Origin: Photobacterium piscicola
GTDB lineage: Bacteria > Pseudomonadota > Gammaproteobacteria > Enterobacterales > Vibrionaceae
Reading direction: 5' to 3'
DNA length: 64,000 bases
Assembly (NCBI RefSeq): GCF_900166965.1
Contig: NZ_FUZI01000010.1
Location: 31,300-95,299 of the forward strand
The position numbers and the translations under genes are program-made. The first letter of the stretch is position 1. The number at the start of each line of letters is the position of its first letter. This document shows positions 1-8,138 of the stretch, in pieces. The notes under the pieces are model-generated. The model saw nothing but the letters and a program-made list of their open reading frames with translations, was not told the DNA's origin and did no database searches.

Positions 1-626
1 AACCTTTTATTGATGCAACTGAACGGTTGTTAGCATTAGTTGATGAGTTAAAATTAGCTGGAATTGAGATTAAACATTTGGATCTCGGTGGTGGCTTAGG
101 GGTGACATATAACGATGAACAACCCCCATTACCCGCAGAGTATGCGACCGCATTGTTATCTCGTTTGGCGGCTTATCCTGAACTTGAATTAATTTTTGAG
201 CCAGGACGAGCGATTGCTGCGAATGCGGGTGTATTGCTGACCAAAGTGGAATTTTTAAAGCATACTGAATATAAAAACTTTGCCATTGTTGATGCGGCGA
301 TGAATGATTTAATTCGGCCGACATTATATTCCGCTTGGCAAGATATTGTGCCAGTGATCCCACGTCAGGGTGAGCGTCAGTGTTATGATTTAGTGGGGCC
401 TATTTGTGAAACCGGTGATTTTATTGGTAAAGATCGTCATTTATGCTTAGCGCCAAATGACTTACTTGCGGTAAGGTCTGCGGGTGCTTATGGTTTCGTG
501 ATGGCATCTAATTATAATTCTCGCCCTCGTGTTGCTGAAGTGATGGTTGATGGTGAGCAAGTACATTTAGTGCGTGCTCGTGAAACGTTAGACCAACTTT
601 GGCAGCATGAATATCTCGTTGAATGA
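1..626 (+). CDS. lysA: Diaminopimelate decarboxylase, C-terminal part (start lies left of the window)
   Basis: PLP enzyme that decarboxylates meso-diaminopimelate to lysine, the last step of lysine biosynthesis. The frame is open from the left edge, so the N-terminal PLP-lysine region is outside the window. Visible family motifs are the glycine-rich LDLGGGLG, EPGRAIAANAG, the GPICETGDFIGKDR active-site segment with its cysteine, and the C-terminal AGAYGFVMASNYNSRPR block with the tyrosine that contacts PLP. The remaining part is about half of a normal 415-residue LysA. dapF follows after 38 bases in the same direction, which places two consecutive users of meso-diaminopimelate metabolism together, as usual in Vibrionaceae. 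Confidence 0.95.
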   Translation, partial: PFIDATERLLALVDELKLAGIEIKHLDLGGGLGVTYNDEQPPLPAEYATALLSRLAAYPELELIFEPGRAIAANAGVLLTKVEFLKHTEYKNFAIVDAAMNDLIRPTLYSAWQDIVPVIPRQGERQCYDLVGPICETGDFIGKDRHLCLAPNDLLAVRSAGAYGFVMASNYNSRPRVAEVMVDGEQVHLVRARETLDQLWQHEYLVE

Positions 627-664
627 TTGTCGTCGCAACTGATGCTTAATAATTAAGGAACATC

Positions 665-1495
665 ATGCAGATTAACTTCTCCAAAATGCATGGGCTCGGC
701 AATGACTTTGTTGTTGTAGATTGTGTAACACAAAATGTATTTTTTTCACCGGATGCGATTCGCCGTTTAGCGGATCGTCATCGTGGGATCGGTTTTGACC
801 AATTATTGGTGGTTGAACCGCCTTATGATCCTGAAACGGACTTTCATTACCGTATTTTTAATGCTGATGGTAGTGAAGTCGAACAATGTGGCAATGGCGC
901 CCGTTGTTTTGCTCGCTTTGTTTCAATGAAAGGTTTAACCAACAAATACCATATTTCCGTGAGTACTAAAGCAGGAAAAATGATATTGAAGTTGGAAAGT
1001 GACGGCCAAGTTACGGTTAACATGGGCGCCCCTAATTTTGAACCCGCTAAAATTCCGATGCGAGCGAAACAGGCAGAAAAAACCTATTTATTGCGTGTTG
1101 GTGAACAAACGTTATTTTGTGGTGCTGTCAGCATGGGTAACCCACACTGTGTCACGATTGTCGATAGTGTGGCGACAGCTGCGGTTGAAAAGCTGGGGCC
1201 ATTACTGGAATCTCATGAACGTTTCCCTGAGCGAGTGAACGCAGGTTTCATGGAAGTGATTGATCGCGGCACCGTGAAATTACGTGTTTATGAACGTGGT
1301 GCGGGTGAAACTCAGGCTTGTGGCAGTGGTGCTTGTGCCGCTGTTGCTGTTGGTCGTAGCCAAGGTTTACTCGATGAAAATGTTAAAGTCTGCTTACCGG
1401 GTGGTGATTTATATATTCGCTGGGCAGGTGAAGGCAAACCGTTATTTATGACCGGTCCCGTTGCCCATGTGTTTGATGGCCAATTTATTCAATAA
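665..1495 (+). CDS. dapF: Diaminopimelate epimerase
   Basis: Converts LL-diaminopimelate to the meso form, used for lysine and for peptidoglycan; cytosolic and PLP-independent. At 276 residues it has normal family length. The two catalytic cysteines are present: Cys75 in EQCGNGARC, and the C-terminal one in [14 protein letters not shown] near residue 219. The N-terminal MHGLGNDF motif is intact. The ATG is preceded by AAGGA with 5 bases of spacing. It follows lysA closely and precedes xerC; the DUF484 gene that normally separates dapF from xerC is absent. Confidence 0.97.
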   Translation: MQINFSKMHGLGNDFVVVDCVTQNVFFSPDAIRRLADRHRGIGFDQLLVVEPPYDPETDFHYRIFNADGSEVEQCGNGARCFARFVSMKGLTNKYHISVSTKAGKMILKLESDGQVTVNMGAPNFEPAKIPMRAKQAEKTYLLRVGEQTLFCGAVSMGNPHCVTIVDSVATAAVEKLGPLLESHERFPERVNAGFMEVIDRGTVKLRVYERGAGETQACGSGACAAVAVGRSQGLLDENVKVCLPGGDLYIRWAGEGKPLFMTGPVAHVFDGQFIQ

Positions 1496-1547
1496 TGATC
1501 TTTAACGAGGGTCATTGTTATCAATGACACTCATGATCGAGGTTTAT

Positions 1548-2456
1548 GTGAATACGCTTCCCCAAAGTTTTGAACAACCTCTGGCTCGTTTTTATGAATA
1601 TTTGCGTAGTGAACGTGAACTGAGTTTGCACACGCAACAGAACTATAAACGTCAATTAACTTGTATTGCAGAACAATTGCTAGAGCTAGGGGTTGAAAAC
1701 TGGCAGCAAGTTGATGCGGGCTGGGTGCGCCAAATAGCCAGTAAAGGTATGCGTAGTGGTCTTAAAGCCAGTAGTTTAGCAATGCGGTTGTCAGCTTTAC
1801 GCAGTTTTTTTGATTATATGGTGCATCAGCAACTATTGCCGGCCAACCCAGCTAAAGGCGTGGCTGCACCACGCAAAGCACGTCCGTTACCCAAAAACCT
1901 TGATGTTGATGAAATGAATCAATTACTTGAGGTTAAGGATGACGATCCATTAGCGATTCGTGATCGCGCGATGATGGAATTAATGTATGGTGCCGGATTA
2001 CGTTTATCGGAATTGGTTAATTTGAATGTCCGTGATATTAGCTTAACTAAAGGTGATTTGCGGGTTATTGGTAAAGGCGATAAAGAACGGGTTGTGCCTT
2101 TTTCAGGTTTGGCGCGTGAGTGGGTAGCGAATTGGCTCAAGTTGCGTGACAATATTGCCCACGCTGATGAAACAGGGTTATTTGTGTCTAAACTCGGCCA
2201 TCGCATTTCAAACCGTAATGTACAAAAAAGAATGGCAGAATGGGGCCAGAAACAGGCCGTATCTAGTCATATTAATCCGCATAAATTACGGCATAGTTTT
2301 GCAACCCACATGTTGGAATCTAGTGGTGATTTACGTGCTGTACAAGAGTTATTGGGTCATGCAAACTTGACCACCACTCAAATTTATACCCATCTTGATT
2401 TTCAGCATTTAGCCAAAGTCTATGATGCTGCTCACCCACGCGCGAAACGCCGTTAG
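1548..2456 (+). CDS. xerC: Tyrosine recombinase XerC
   Basis: Site-specific recombinase that acts with XerD at dif to resolve chromosome dimers. The N-terminal SAM-like core-binding domain (about residues 10-95) is followed by the catalytic domain. The tyrosine-recombinase residues are visible: Arg in [12 protein letters not shown], a lysine in the beta-hairpin, [12 protein letters not shown] (HxxR), the LLGHANL histidine and the nucleophile Tyr in [10 protein letters not shown] chose the GTG at 1548 because CGAGG lies 5 bases upstream and it gives 302 residues, close to known XerC; a TTG at 1515 and ATGs at 1524 and 1533 are longer alternatives in the same frame. yigB follows, as in E. coli. 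Confidence 0.94.
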   Translation: MNTLPQSFEQPLARFYEYLRSERELSLHTQQNYKRQLTCIAEQLLELGVENWQQVDAGWVRQIASKGMRSGLKASSLAMRLSALRSFFDYMVHQQLLPANPAKGVAAPRKARPLPKNLDVDEMNQLLEVKDDDPLAIRDRAMMELMYGAGLRLSELVNLNVRDISLTKGDLRVIGKGDKERVVPFSGLAREWVANWLKLRDNIAHADETGLFVSKLGHRISNRNVQKRMAEWGQKQAVSSHINPHKLRHSFATHMLESSGDLRAVQELLGHANLTTTQIYTHLDFQHLAKVYDAAHPRAKRR

Positions 2457-2489
2457 TGTTTTATCGCGTGTTCACTCTCAGGAACTCCC

Positions 2490-3218
2490 ATGCAGTTTTA
2501 TCGTCAGTTAGGCCAGATTAACGCCCTTACTTTTGATCTTGATGACACCTTGTATGATAACCATCCGGTGATCGTGCGTGCAGAACAAGCGATGTTTGAT
2601 TGGTTAGCACAGCTATTACCCGCGTCAATGGTGATCAGCCGTGATGATTGGCAACGCTTAAAACAACAACTTGCTGCGGTTGATTCTAGTTTGAGTCATG
2701 ATGTCAGTGCGTGGCGTTATGAAGCGTTAAAAATTAACTTTATGCAGTTGGGATGGCGGCTTAAAGATGCTGAATTAGCGGCCCGCCAAGGGTTAGATTT
2801 GGTGCTAGTTGAGCGCAACAAAGTTGATGTTCCCGCTGAAACTCACCGTGTGTTGGCATTGTTGAGTGCTAAAGTTCCGTTGGTCGGGATCACTAATGGT
2901 AATGTCGATCCGCAACAGATTGGTTTGGCCGATTATTTTAGTGCTATTTACCAAGCAGGACGCGATGGGTTAGCTAAGCCGAAAGCTGATTTATTTACCT
3001 GTGCGATTAATCATTTAAATATTCCGGCTGAGCAAATTTTGCATGTTGGTGATCATTTACATACAGATGTTTTTGGTGCCAAACAACAGGGTTTACAAGC
3101 TTGTTGGTATAACGACCAGTCGCGAGTATTAACGTCGACCCCGAGTAATTGTTTACCTGATATTGAAATTAGTGCGCTTGCTGAATTATTACCATTAGTC
3201 GGCTTAACGACAGAGTAA
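2490..3218 (+). CDS. yigB: HAD-family phosphatase YigB (flavin pathway)
   Basis: HAD-superfamily hydrolase. E. coli YigB dephosphorylates 5-amino-6-(5-phospho-D-ribitylamino)uracil in riboflavin synthesis and can also act on FMN. HAD motif I is FDLDDTLYDN (nucleophile and acid Asp), motif II is GITNGN, motif III is the lysine of KPKADLF and motif IV is HVGDHLHTDVFGA. Length is 242 residues, against 238 in E. coli. The ATG is preceded by CAGGA. Position after xerC is conserved with E. coli, where uvrD comes next; here a four-gene bufferin operon on the other strand lies in between. The exact in vivo substrate is inferred from the family. Confidence 0.9.
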   Translation: MQFYRQLGQINALTFDLDDTLYDNHPVIVRAEQAMFDWLAQLLPASMVISRDDWQRLKQQLAAVDSSLSHDVSAWRYEALKINFMQLGWRLKDAELAARQGLDLVLVERNKVDVPAETHRVLALLSAKVPLVGITNGNVDPQQIGLADYFSAIYQAGRDGLAKPKADLFTCAINHLNIPAEQILHVGDHLHTDVFGAKQQGLQACWYNDQSRVLTSTPSNCLPDIEISALAELLPLVGLTTE

Positions 3219-3231
3219 ATGTCCACGATTT

Positions 3232-3263
3232 AGCACCCAGTGCGATTAGCCTTGTTGGGTGCT
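3232..3263. terminator. Possible stem-loop between converging yigB and doxX genes
   Basis: AGCACCCA at 3232-3239 pairs with TGGGTGCT at 3256-3263 across a 16-base loop. No clear T-run follows on either strand, so this is only a weak terminator candidate between two convergent genes. Confidence 0.35.
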
Positions 3264-3270
3264 TAGCCGT

Positions 3271-3729
3271 TTACGGTATGATATTGCTATTTCGATAATG
3301 CTGACTTATCCAGTGATCGACTGAGAGTTTACCTGCGCCCCAGAATATAGTAACTAATAACATCATTCCCCATAATTGGTGATCATAAAACCCTTGCGGC
3401 CATAAAGCAGGGTATGACACTACCGCAATAATATTAAAACCAAATAATAGTATGGCCATCGGCCGTGCGAATAGTCCAAGTACTAAAAAAATCGGCACTA
3501 TTAATTCAATCGCTGTTCCACTATAGGCCGCCCATTGCCAAGGTAAGACAGGCACCTGATATTCGTATTCAAATAAATACAGGGTGCTATCCCAACTACC
3601 ATATTTGATCAGTCCTGATTTAAAGAACGCAATGGCAACCCAGACGCGACTAAAAAGTAACAGTAATGGTTGCAGCGGTTGTACGAGTTGTTGAAAAAAA
3701 GTGTCGATGGTACGAATAAAATTAATCAT
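3271..3729 (-). CDS. DoxX-family membrane protein, last gene of the bufferin operon
   Basis: A 152-residue DoxX-type membrane protein with four hydrophobic segments (roughly residues 20-40, 62-82, 87-107 and 115-135). DoxX proteins commonly close DUF2282/DUF692/DUF2063 operons, where a role in membrane redox or export is suspected but not settled. I set the start at the ATG at 3729, which overlaps the end of the DUF2063 gene by 8 bases (GATGATTAAT), a typical translational-coupling junction; an upstream in-frame start at 3756 lies inside the neighbour and is less likely. It converges on yigB. Confidence 0.83.
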   Translation of the reverse strand: MINFIRTIDTFFQQLVQPLQPLLLLFSRVWVAIAFFKSGLIKYGSWDSTLYLFEYEYQVPVLPWQWAAYSGTAIELIVPIFLVLGLFARPMAILLFGFNIIAVVSYPALWPQGFYDHQLWGMMLLVTIFWGAGKLSVDHWISQHYRNSNIIP

Positions 3730-4522
3730 CACTATTAACCTTACGAATATCGTCAATTAAGTGGTGGTGTAATAACTGTGGTAGTAGATCTAATTGCGTT
3801 GTTGTTAACGCGGTAATTGGACGTTGCTGCTGACAATCAGTGACTAAAGTGACTAATTCTGGCGTGACATGCTGCTGCCAAATTTGCCATTGGTAATGTT
3901 GCATCAGGGCGGTTTGCGGCTGATTAATATCCAGCGTTGCTAATAATTGGTGTTGATCTGAATGCGGATGGTTAACGATTTCCCACAGTGACACCACCGC
4001 ATATTGGCTGCTAAAGGTGTCGGTTGAGGTTGGAATATGAAAATAATATTGCTGTGAAGTAATAGAATTGGCTTGATGTTCAAGTTGACGTAATTTTTGC
4101 AGTGGTAAGTTGCCAGCGTGGCAAGCTAAACGGCTGACACAATCGCGTTGCCATTCTAGCCGTGCGAGATCAACTAAATAAGGCAGAGTGGAAACCAATG
4201 TTGGTTGAGCGGCGATAGTATCGCTAAAGTGAGCACCATAAATAGTGACATCCCCTTGTGATAACGGATGATTAAGTATGTGCTGTCGCGCGAGGTGGTT
4301 GAAACAATCATCACCAACCATGGCGCTAACGGTAGCATAGACAGCTGCCAGAACATCGGTTAAGCCAATAATAAAATTATTACAGTACAGTTGTAGTCGT
4401 TGCTCTGCACTGAAATGGTCATTGACGATAGTGGTGGTTAAATCATGCGGTTGATAATGCAATGCCGCCGCAAACTGATGTTGTAATTGCTGCAAATTAG
4501 GCGTGGTTGCAGATGATGGCAT
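3722..4522 (-). CDS. hvfC: DUF2063 protein, partner of the DUF692 (MNIO) enzyme
   Basis: 266-residue protein of the DUF2063 (HvfC/BufC) type. In characterised systems this partner presents the precursor peptide to the DUF692 iron enzyme. The N-terminal part (about residues 5-95, LQHQFAAALHYQP through the LARQHIL region) is the conserved DNA-binding-domain-like fold of the family, and the C-terminal half is less conserved. The ATG is supported by AAGGAG 7 bases upstream, located inside the end of the DUF692 gene, so the two genes overlap by 26 bases and are probably translationally coupled. Assignment rests on family resemblance and the diagnostic gene order. Confidence 0.82.
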   Translation of the reverse strand: MPSSATTPNLQQLQHQFAAALHYQPHDLTTTIVNDHFSAEQRLQLYCNNFIIGLTDVLAAVYATVSAMVGDDCFNHLARQHILNHPLSQGDVTIYGAHFSDTIAAQPTLVSTLPYLVDLARLEWQRDCVSRLACHAGNLPLQKLRQLEHQANSITSQQYYFHIPTSTDTFSSQYAVVSLWEIVNHPHSDQHQLLATLDINQPQTALMQHYQWQIWQQHVTPELVTLVTDCQQQRPITALTTTQLDLLPQLLHHHLIDDIRKVNSDD

Positions 4523-5363
4523 TGGCTAGCTCCTTATCGATAATGGCTTGAGCCTTATCGGCTTCAGCCAATAATATTGCCAAGGGTGGAATATCTGCAT
4601 CCCATTCAATTAATGTTGGCGTCTCACTACCATGACAGTGAACCCACTGTTGATATAAGAGCCACACTTCATCACTGATGGGTTGGCTATGCGTATCAAT
4701 CCAGATTTCACCTTGAGGCAGTTGTTTACGAATAAAGCCCGCAAGATGTATCTCTTGCACTACTGCAGGATTAATAGCCGCTAAATAAGTTTGGCAATCA
4801 AAACCATGGTTAAAACTGCTGACATAAATATTGTTTAAATCTAATAACAACCCACAGTCTGTTCGTTGTTGCACGGCCATTAAAAATTCCCACTCTGGAA
4901 TGGTTGAGTGTTGAAACTGTAAATAGCTTGATGGGTTTTCAATTAACATTGGCCGTTGAAGTACATCTTGAACTTGAATCACTTTATCGCAAAAATTATT
5001 GAGGGCTTCTTCGGTATAAGGTAATGGTAAGAGATCATTAAAATAGTGACCATCAACTGAACTCCAACTGAGATGATCTGAAATTAAGAACGGCTCTGTT
5101 TCAGTAACTAATTGTTTGAGTTGTTGTAAATGCTGAATATTAAGTGGATCGGCGGATCCTAATGACAGCCCAATACCATGACAGCTAATCGGATAATGAG
5201 GCTGTAATTGGCGTAGTTGTTGGCGTGCTAATGAATGGGGGTTGAAATAGTTTTCACTGTGGATTTCCAGCCAGCCCAGTTGTGGCCGTTGAGTGATCAT
5301 TTCAATAATATGAGGTGAGCGTAAGCCCACCCCAATTGATTGCTGGGATGAAAAGTCCACCAA
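4497..5363 (-). CDS. hvfB: DUF692 multinuclear iron oxygenase (bufferin maturase)
   Basis: Member of the MNIO (DUF692) family, TIM-barrel iron enzymes that modify cysteines of small precursor peptides, for example to thiooxazoles. Family blocks seen are VGLRSPHIIEMI, WLEIHSENYF, SCHGIGLSLGS, ISDHLSWS, LIENPSSYL, GLLLDLNNIYVSSFNHG, EIHLAGF and LIEWDAD; these carry the His, Glu, Asp and Asn residues that ligate iron. The start is uncertain: the TTG at 5363 (or GTG at 5360) follows the hvfA stop by one base, has GAGGA 8 bases upstream inside hvfA, and gives 288 residues, the usual size. An ATG at 5390 and a GTG at 5402 are longer options without a good ribosome site. It sits directly after its presumed substrate gene. 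Confidence 0.87.
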   Translation of the reverse strand: MVDFSSQQSIGVGLRSPHIIEMITQRPQLGWLEIHSENYFNPHSLARQQLRQLQPHYPISCHGIGLSLGSADPLNIQHLQQLKQLVTETEPFLISDHLSWSSVDGHYFNDLLPLPYTEEALNNFCDKVIQVQDVLQRPMLIENPSSYLQFQHSTIPEWEFLMAVQQRTDCGLLLDLNNIYVSSFNHGFDCQTYLAAINPAVVQEIHLAGFIRKQLPQGEIWIDTHSQPISDEVWLLYQQWVHCHGSETPTLIEWDADIPPLAILLAEADKAQAIIDKELANAIICNHA

Positions 5364-5364
5364 G

Positions 5365-5640
5365 TTATGCTTCCTCAGTTGATCCGCCATGGAGGCGATC
5401 ACATAACCCTTTTGGAACGACTACAAACGCATCTTTCTGAGCATCTTCTTTAGCCGAGCCTGCGCAAGAGCTGGTTTTAGTAGCGCAGTCATTTTTACCC
5501 GCTTTACTGACGCCATAACATTTTTCTTTAGCCATTTTTTTTCCCATTTCGTCAGCGACGGCGGTTGTTGAAGCTAATGTTCCTGCTAACGCAATTAATC
5601 CAGTCATTGCTGATGCTAAGGCTATATTGGTCTTTTTCAT
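5365..5640 (-). CDS. hvfA: DUF2282 secreted bufferin precursor peptide
   Basis: 91-residue exported peptide. It has a basic start (MKK), a hydrophobic core and a likely signal-peptidase site after STTAVA near residue 29. The mature part carries four cysteines at 41 (EKCYG), 52 (KNDCA), 59 (SCAG) and 80 (KGLC), the DUF2282/BufA1 pattern. In studied systems the DUF692 and DUF2063 proteins convert the core cysteines to thiooxazoles and the periplasmic product binds copper. The ATG has AAGGA with 6 bases of spacing. It is the first gene of the leftward operon, with the enzyme gene overlapping or abutting its end. Copper as the metal here is inferred from the family. Confidence 0.88.
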   Translation of the reverse strand: MKKTNIALASAMTGLIALAGTLASTTAVADEMGKKMAKEKCYGVSKAGKNDCATKTSSCAGSAKEDAQKDAFVVVPKGLCDRLHGGSTEEA

Positions 5641-5845
5641 GATAGTTCCTTGATTATGATTGAGTGTTGGTTTGCTACGCGTTGGTATTTTTTTAATGGC
5701 GTTAATGCGCCTTCAGAATAATAGACAGGGTAACCACGATATTTATTACACTGGAATGTTAATTATTTTAGTGTTGATGTTGTTTTTATGTTTCTGGTTT
5801 TTGCGAAAATCGATACAAAGATATCGAAGCAATCTTTATCGGGGC

Positions 5846-5878
5846 TGGTATAATCGTCACCATTGTATAAATAACCAG
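5846..5878 (+). promoter_or_regulatory. uvrD promoter (extended -10) with a SOS-like box
   Basis: TGGTATAAT at 5846-5854 is an extended -10 element about 34 bases before the uvrD ATG. TTGTATAAATAACCAG at 5863-5878 matches the E. coli LexA consensus at 12 of 16 positions (TTG-N10-CAG instead of CTG-N10-CAG) and would cover the transcription start. E. coli uvrD is LexA-controlled, so the placement makes sense; the imperfect left arm keeps confidence moderate. Confidence 0.5.
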
Positions 5879-5887
5879 TAGATAGCG

Positions 5888-8059
5888 ATGGACGTTTCAC
5901 TTCTATTAGATGGCCTCAATGACAAACAACGCGAGGCGGTGGCTGCGCCGTTGGGTAATCACCTAGTATTGGCGGGAGCAGGTAGCGGTAAAACCCGTGT
6001 GCTAGTGCATCGCATTGCTTGGTTGTTGGCGGTTGAACAAGCATCACCGTACTCGATTATGTCGGTCACATTTACTAATAAAGCGGCCGCAGAAATGCGT
6101 GGTCGAATTAATGAATTAATGCACGGCTCAAGTGCAGGTATGTGGAATGGCACCTTCCATGGTTTATGTCATCGCATGTTACGCGCCCACTATTTGGATG
6201 CGCGCCTACCTGAAGATTTTAATATTCTTGATTCTGATGATCAGATGCGGTTATTACGCCGCTTGATTAAAGCGCAGAATTTAGATGAAAAGCATTGGCC
6301 TGCCCGTCAAGGTGCGTGGTATATCAACGGCAAGAAAGATGAAGGCTTACGCCCGCAGCACGTTGAAACCTATAATGATCCGGTTGAGCAAACGTGGTTA
6401 CGTATCTATACCGCTTACCAAGAAGCCTGTGATCGTGCGGGGATGGTTGATTTTGCCGAGTTATTACTGCGCTCGTTTGAGTTATTACGCGATAACAAAC
6501 ATATTCGTGAACATTACCAAGCACGCTTTAAACATATTTTGGTGGATGAGTTTCAAGACACCAACAATATTCAATTTGCATGGCTAAGGTTAATGGCGGG
6601 TCCTGATTGTCATGTGATGATCGTCGGTGATGATGACCAATCTATTTATGGTTGGCGTGGCGCACAAGTTGAAAATATTCAGCGTTTTTTAAATGATTTT
6701 AATAACGCATCCTCAATATTTTTAGAACAGAACTACCGCTCGACTGCCAATATTCTTAATGCTGCCAATGAATTAATTGCCAATAATACTGCTCGTATGG
6801 GTAAGAATTTATGGACTGAAGATGGCGATGGCGAGCCAATTTCTTTGTATTCTGCTTTTAATGAACTCGATGAAGCCCGCTTTGCTGTTGGTAAAATTAA
6901 AGAGTGGCGTGAACAAGGGGGAAGCCTCAGTGATACCGCCTTCTTATACCGCAGTAATGCGCAATCGCGAGTATTAGAAGAAGCCTTAATTCAAGCGGGC
7001 ATGCCATACCGTATTTATGGCGGCATGCGCTTCTTTGAACGCCAAGAAATTAAAGATGCGTTGTCTTATTTGCGTTTAATTGCTAACCGTAATGATGATG
7101 CTTCGTTTGAGCGGGTGGTTAATACACCGACGCGTGGTTTGGGTGATCGCACTTTAGAGACGATTCGTTTAGCAGCACGTGATCGCGGTTTAACCATGTG
7201 GCAATCAAGTCTAGCGCTATTAGATGAAAAAGTGCTAGCGGGACGCGCGGCAAATGCATTACAGCGTTTTATCGAATTAATTAATGCCTTAGAAGACGAT
7301 ACCGCTGAATTGCCAATGTACCAACAGACGGATGATGTCATTCGTCACTCTGGTTTGCGGGCAATGTATGAGCAAGAAAAAGGCGAAAAAGCGCAAGCAC
7401 GAATTGAGAACTTAGAAGAATTAGTCACTGCAACCCGTCAGTTTGAAATTCCAGAAGAAGCCGCTGAAATGAGTCCATTATCTGCTTTCTTAGCCCATGC
7501 GGCTTTAGAAGCGGGTGACGGTCAAGCGGATGCCTTTGAAGATGCGGTGCAATTGATGACCATGCACAGTGCTAAAGGTCTAGAATTTCCGATTGTCTTT
7601 ATGGTGGGGGTTGAAGAAGGGATGTTCCCAAGCTCACGTACCATTGAAGAAGCGGATCGGTTAGAAGAAGAACGTCGCTTGTGTTATGTCGGCATGACAC
7701 GAGCAATGAAGAAACTGTATATCACTTATGCTGAAATGCGCCGCTTATATGGTAAAGATAACTTCCATAAACCGTCGCGTTTTATTCGTGAAATTCCTGA
7801 GCAATATGTTGAGGAAGTACGAATGAAGGCGCAGGTATCACGTCCGGTGAGCAGTGGCCGTTTTAGCCAAACTCAAGTGAATAATAATTTCAATGAGACA
7901 GGTTTTAGTCTAGGACAGCGGGTGCAGCATGCTAAATTTGGTGAAGGCACAATAATTAACTTTGAAGGTAGTGGCGCCCAAAGTCGAGTGCAAGTCGCCT
8001 TTAATGGTGAAGGGATTAAGTGGCTAGTGACCCAATACGCGAAGTTAACCGCCCTATAA
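5888..8059 (+). CDS. uvrD: DNA helicase II UvrD
   Basis: 3'-5' superfamily 1 DNA helicase of nucleotide excision and mismatch repair. At 723 residues it has E. coli length. Helicase motifs in order: Q motif (LNDKQREAV), I GAGSGKT near residues 30-36, II DEFQDTN, III GDDDQSIYGWRGA, IV ENYRS-type (EQNYRST), V MTMHSAKGLEF and VI EERRLCYVGMTRA. The C-terminal Tudor-like region (VQHAKFGEGTI) that distinguishes UvrD/PcrA from Rep is present. The ATG at 5888 gives the expected N-terminus MDVSLLLDGLN. It is transcribed divergently from the bufferin operon and ends in a strong hairpin terminator. Confidence 0.97.
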   Translation: MDVSLLLDGLNDKQREAVAAPLGNHLVLAGAGSGKTRVLVHRIAWLLAVEQASPYSIMSVTFTNKAAAEMRGRINELMHGSSAGMWNGTFHGLCHRMLRAHYLDARLPEDFNILDSDDQMRLLRRLIKAQNLDEKHWPARQGAWYINGKKDEGLRPQHVETYNDPVEQTWLRIYTAYQEACDRAGMVDFAELLLRSFELLRDNKHIREHYQARFKHILVDEFQDTNNIQFAWLRLMAGPDCHVMIVGDDDQSIYGWRGAQVENIQRFLNDFNNASSIFLEQNYRSTANILNAANELIANNTARMGKNLWTEDGDGEPISLYSAFNELDEARFAVGKIKEWREQGGSLSDTAFLYRSNAQSRVLEEALIQAGMPYRIYGGMRFFERQEIKDALSYLRLIANRNDDASFERVVNTPTRGLGDRTLETIRLAARDRGLTMWQSSLALLDEKVLAGRAANALQRFIELINALEDDTAELPMYQQTDDVIRHSGLRAMYEQEKGEKAQARIENLEELVTATRQFEIPEEAAEMSPLSAFLAHAALEAGDGQADAFEDAVQLMTMHSAKGLEFPIVFMVGVEEGMFPSSRTIEEADRLEEERRLCYVGMTRAMKKLYITYAEMRRLYGKDNFHKPSRFIREIPEQYVEEVRMKAQVSRPVSSGRFSQTQVNNNFNETGFSLGQRVQHAKFGEGTIINFEGSGAQSRVQVAFNGEGIKWLVTQYAKLTAL

Positions 8060-8075
8060 TATCTTTAGAATAAAT

Positions 8076-8124
8076 AAGCCCGCCAGTGATGACCTATATG
8101 GTTAATCATTGGTGGGCTTTTTTT
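8076..8124 (+). terminator. Intrinsic terminator after uvrD
   Basis: AAGCCCGCCAGTGAT at 8076-8090 pairs with ATCATTGGTGGGCTT at 8105-8119 (two G-U pairs) and is followed by seven T residues through 8124. Confidence 0.88.
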
Positions 8125-8138
8125 ATGTGTTGAGGTTG

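Noticed and set aside
1548..2456. Tyrosine recombinase as sign of an integrated mobile element
   Set aside because: It is XerC by sequence and by its fixed place between dapF and yigB; no attachment site or cargo was seen.
5660..5881. 73-codon frame between hvfA and uvrD with one hydrophobic stretch
   Set aside because: It starts at TTG without a ribosome site, overlaps the uvrD promoter and SOS-like box, and its hydrophobic part comes from AT-rich sequence. I could not support it as a gene.
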